This document shows, piece by piece, positions 5,305-6,042 of a DNA stretch of 6,042 nt. The translations under genes were made by a program, and so were the position numbers. Within the stretch, counting starts at the first letter, position 1, and the number at the start of each line of letters is the position of its first letter. The DNA is from Ruminococcus flavefaciens (GTDB lineage: Bacteria; Bacillota; Clostridia; Oscillospirales; Ruminococcaceae): positions 1-6,042 of the forward strand of contig DFJW01000005.1 in the NCBI GenBank assembly GCA_002373775.1. Direction: 5' to 3'. The notes beneath the pieces were generated by a model that worked only from the letters and a program-made list of their open reading frames with translations, was not told the origin of the DNA and ran no database searches.

Positions 5305-5919
5305 ATGAAAAAGATAACAGTTATGGCTTTCTCTGCTTTAATACTTCTGTCAGGTTGCGGCAGATCAGACAGTGAAGCCGAAAGCTCAGAAGCAGCCTCC
5401 AAAGTTCAGACAGCTACTTCAGAAATCAGCAATACAACCGGCTATATAGCTGATGCTCTGGATATCAGCAGTAAAAAAGATGCTGAATTTTATATCATGA
5501 GAGTTAATGATGATCATATCCAGATACCAGGTGCCTGCAACTGGATTTATCTGACCCAAGGCGGAGCTTACCCCGATCTGAAAAATGGTCAGATAGCAAA
5601 GGTTACTGCCGATGTAGAAATCTATGACGGCGGCGAGGCAGGATACATGGGGAATTACTTTATCAAGGAGCTAAAGGATTCCGCTATCTTACAATATGAA
5701 GATGTTGTAAATGACATTGATATCCCCACAGCCACAGAAACGGAAAAAATGAACTACGGAAAACATATGCTTCAATATCGTCATAACGATGAGCTTTATT
5801 TCATAATCCTGAACAGACAATATATCGATGTCTTCCTTAATGATGAACTGTTCATGGAGTATGAATACGATGAGAGCCACAATATTCTGAGCCCTTTTTT
5901 TGAGAAGTTAAACAATTAG
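5305..5919 (+). CDS. Putative lipoprotein of unknown function
   Basis: The 204-residue protein has a short lipoprotein signal (MKKITVMAFSALILLSGC) with lipobox LSGC at 15-18. It should be anchored by a lipid on C18 at the outer face of the membrane. A Ser/Glu/Ala/Thr-rich linker follows (20-45), then a mostly beta-strand body (about 58-125, with IQIPGACNWIYL at 72-83 and YDGGEAGYMGNYFIKEL at 107-123) and a second part rich in aromatic and acidic residues (150-200, MLQYRHNDELYFIIL, FMEYEYDE). I recognise no family; the first half could be a small beta-barrel such as an OB fold, which is speculation. There is an ATG at 5296, but AAAGGA at 5291-5296 fits the ATG at 5305 (8-base spacing), which also gives a cleaner signal. 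It is transcribed away from the cellulosomal genes, with its own terminator. Confidence 0.85.
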   Translation: MKKITVMAFSALILLSGCGRSDSEAESSEAASKVQTATSEISNTTGYIADALDISSKKDAEFYIMRVNDDHIQIPGACNWIYLTQGGAYPDLKNGQIAKVTADVEIYDGGEAGYMGNYFIKELKDSAILQYEDVVNDIDIPTATETEKMNYGKHMLQYRHNDELYFIILNRQYIDVFLNDELFMEYEYDESHNILSPFFEKLNN

Positions 5920-5943
5920 AAAATGAAACGATGACTCAGAATA

Positions 5944-5969
5944 ATAAAAACAACGGCTCCTGTTTTTAT
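5944..5969. terminator. Terminator shared by two converging genes
   Basis: ATAAAAACA (5944-5952) and TGTTTTTAT (5961-5969) form a perfect 9-bp stem with an 8-base loop. Each strand has its own T-run in the descending arm, the usual form of a bidirectional terminator. It starts 25 bases after the lipoprotein stop codon, and the tail of a possible minus-strand gene ends 22 bases to its right. The stem is AT-rich, so efficiency is uncertain. Confidence 0.6.
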
Positions 5970-5990
5970 ATACCGAAGCTGAAACTTTTA

Positions 5991-6042
5991 TCAGTATTCC
6001 GGATCAGAAATTCCTTGAAGCATAATCAATCCTTCTGCTGTC
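5991..6042 (-). CDS. Partial C terminus of a possible minus-strand gene, cut by the window edge
   Basis: From the right edge the minus strand reads TAEGLIMLQGISDPEY and stops at TGA (5993-5991), with a second TAA stop directly after it. The residues look like a natural protein end, and a T-rich hairpin follows in the same direction, as expected for a gene converging on the lipoprotein gene. Sixteen codons do not allow a family call, and the rest lies outside the window. Confidence 0.38.
   Translation of the reverse strand, partial: TAEGLIMLQGISDPEY

Overview
The window reads as a piece of chromosome from a cellulosome-producing gut or rumen Firmicute close to Ruminococcus flavefaciens. Two large secreted proteins each carry a type I dockerin with duplicated calcium loops. 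The second loop has the NVFD...MRR wording typical of R. flavefaciens-like dockerins. Promoters (TTGAtA/TTtACA-17-TATAAT) and AGGAGG ribosome sites are ordinary Gram-positive ones. The species assignment is inference from motif style, not from a search.

Layout: 28-2691 (minus) encodes an 887-residue secreted modular protein. It has a thermolysin-like HEFGH zinc-peptidase module resembling the Svx/AvrXca (DUF6055-type) proteins of plant pathogens, a beta-sandwich, a hexapeptide-type beta-helix, a LamG-like jelly roll and a C-terminal dockerin. 2692-2870 holds its own strong extended -10 promoter, a perfect 11-bp inverted repeat touching the -35 box, and the structured 3' end of the upstream gene. 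2871-4679 (minus) encodes a 602-residue esterase of the CE2/SGNH type, with the dockerin at the N terminus and a CBM-like domain at the C terminus. It too has its own extended -10 promoter, insulated by a terminator just upstream.

4760-5036 contains no convincing intact gene. It holds what look like two gene tails pointing outward, each followed by its own intrinsic terminator, and the two terminators resemble inverted copies of each other. 5037-5304 is AT-rich, with a weak promoter candidate and an AT-rich inverted repeat. 5305-5919 (plus) encodes a 204-residue lipoprotein of unknown function. A shared bidirectional-looking terminator follows, and then the last codons of a possible convergent minus-strand gene that leaves the window at 6042.

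Working together: both dockerin proteins should be exported and docked onto a scaffoldin by the same class of cohesin. The esterase would remove acetyl groups from plant cell-wall polysaccharide. The metallopeptidase could cut proteins or glycoproteins of the plant wall, which is inference. The lipoprotein sits in a divergent unit, and nothing visible links it to the cellulosome. No RNA gene, CRISPR array, intact transposase or phage gene was seen.
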